Below, piece by piece: positions 5,759-5,976 of a stretch of DNA of 5,976 nucleotides. The notes below the pieces were generated by a model. It had not been told where the DNA came from and did not search any database. It worked only from the letters and a program-made list of their open reading frames with translations. This stretch comes from Chloroflexota bacterium. Its GTDB lineage: Bacteria; Chloroflexota; Dehalococcoidia; GIF9; UBA5629. The stretch is from contig JAPLHL010000545.1 in NCBI GenBank assembly GCA_026389655.1, positions 1-5,976 of the forward strand, written 5' to 3'. Position numbers and translations under genes: made by a program. Every line of letters begins with the position of its first letter. Positions within the stretch are counted from its first letter, which is position 1.

Positions 5759-5925
5759 GTTACTACTCCTTCCGATGATACTGCGACGATATAAGACCAG
5801 GGGTCTATGTTAAAGCTGATATTAAGTTGTTTATGTGAACCAGTTTGTGCCACCGGGTTGTAGGTAATGCGACTGTAATAGAACCAGGGACTTAGGTCAA
5901 TATGGACCTGATGGGTCATTGACAT
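5755..5925 (-). CDS. Hypothetical 56-residue protein or gene remnant with Trp-centred repeats
   Basis: ATG at 5925 (or the second ATG at 5919) opens 56 codons ending TGA at 5755-5757. An in-frame TAA lies at 5950-5952, so it cannot extend far. The sequence shows beta-strand-like alternation and two similar segments, IDLSPWFYYSRITYN (residues 9-23) and FNIDPWSYIVAVSSE (38-52), whose tryptophans are 29 codons apart. AAGG just upstream of the ATG is a weak SD. The stop overlaps the start of a 23-codon ORF. I do not recognise the family. It could be a genuine small protein or the C-terminal remains of a repeat-rich surface protein. The opposite strand also carries an open frame (5564-5794), so the coding strand is not certain. 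Confidence 0.3.
   Translation of the reverse strand: MSMTHQVHIDLSPWFYYSRITYNPVAQTGSHKQLNISFNIDPWSYIVAVSSEGVVT
5782..5889. repeat. Pair of diverged 21/22-bp direct repeats, about 87 bp apart
   Basis: 5782-5802 and 5868-5889 share TGCGAC at the left and CCAGGG at the right, with an AT-rich middle differing by a one-base indel. On the minus strand they encode the two PW-containing segments of the 56-codon ORF, so the repeat is visible in both DNA and protein. Confidence 0.45.
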
Positions 5926-5976
5926 TGTACCTTCCGGGCCTTTGTTGAATTACACTTAAAATAGGATATACCGGCT

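Noticed and set aside
5564..5794. 76-codon plus-strand frame in the 3' region
   Set aside because: It has no SD and overlaps the promoter, leader and minus-strand short ORFs. It is possible but less supported than the minus-strand reading.
5530..5949. In-frame TGA-only interruptions on the minus strand, suggesting UGA recoding
   Set aside because: All three internal stops in this frame are TGA, but the DUF47, DegV, DUF3105 and lipoprotein genes all end in TGA and no selenocysteine-type element is evident; coincidence or gene decay is simpler.

Overview
The window reads as an ordinary bacterial chromosome segment with compact genes, Shine-Dalgarno (SD) sites and sigma-70-like signals. It fits a Chloroflexota (Dehalococcoidia-like) or related deep-branching bacterium: a DUF47 protein sits next to PhoU, DegV is present, and two small families (DUF3105, DUF1003) that I associate with Chloroflexota, Actinobacteria and Cyanobacteria lie side by side. 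The taxonomic call is an inference with low certainty. TGA is used as a stop by several intact genes, so the standard bacterial code applies.

Layout. (1) 2-1173, plus strand: the 3' part of a DUF47 (PhoU-like, Pit-accessory) gene that began before the window, then phoU. A Pit-type phosphate permease would be expected just upstream, outside the window. (2) 1355-2191, plus: a DegV-family fatty-acid-binding protein with its own strong SD. (3) 2192-2470: no intact gene; it holds a start-less coding-like remnant (2234-2365) and one copy of a 21-bp imperfect repeat. (4) 2471-3076, minus: a membrane-anchored DUF3105 protein, divergent from (5) 3226-3684, plus: a two-TM DUF1003 protein whose start codon abuts a 14-bp palindrome and has no SD. 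(6) 3685-4036: mostly empty, with a possible C-terminal gene fragment and a 38-bp perfect palindrome that should act as a bidirectional terminator. (7) 4037-5497, minus: a 486-residue lipoprotein made of two histidine-phosphatase-like halves, the first apparently catalytically dead. (8) 5498-5976: a near-consensus promoter and an approximately 150-nt leader for the lipoprotein gene, containing very small ORFs. Upstream of the promoter are two overlapping short minus-strand ORFs with an internal Trp-centred repeat, possibly the remains of a larger gene.

How the genes work together: only DUF47 and PhoU form an evident functional pair, in phosphate uptake control. The others look like independent single-gene units in convergent or divergent arrangement. 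The most unusual item is the tandem active/pseudo-phosphatase lipoprotein with its structured 5' leader. I saw no CRISPR array, rRNA, tRNA or intact mobile element.
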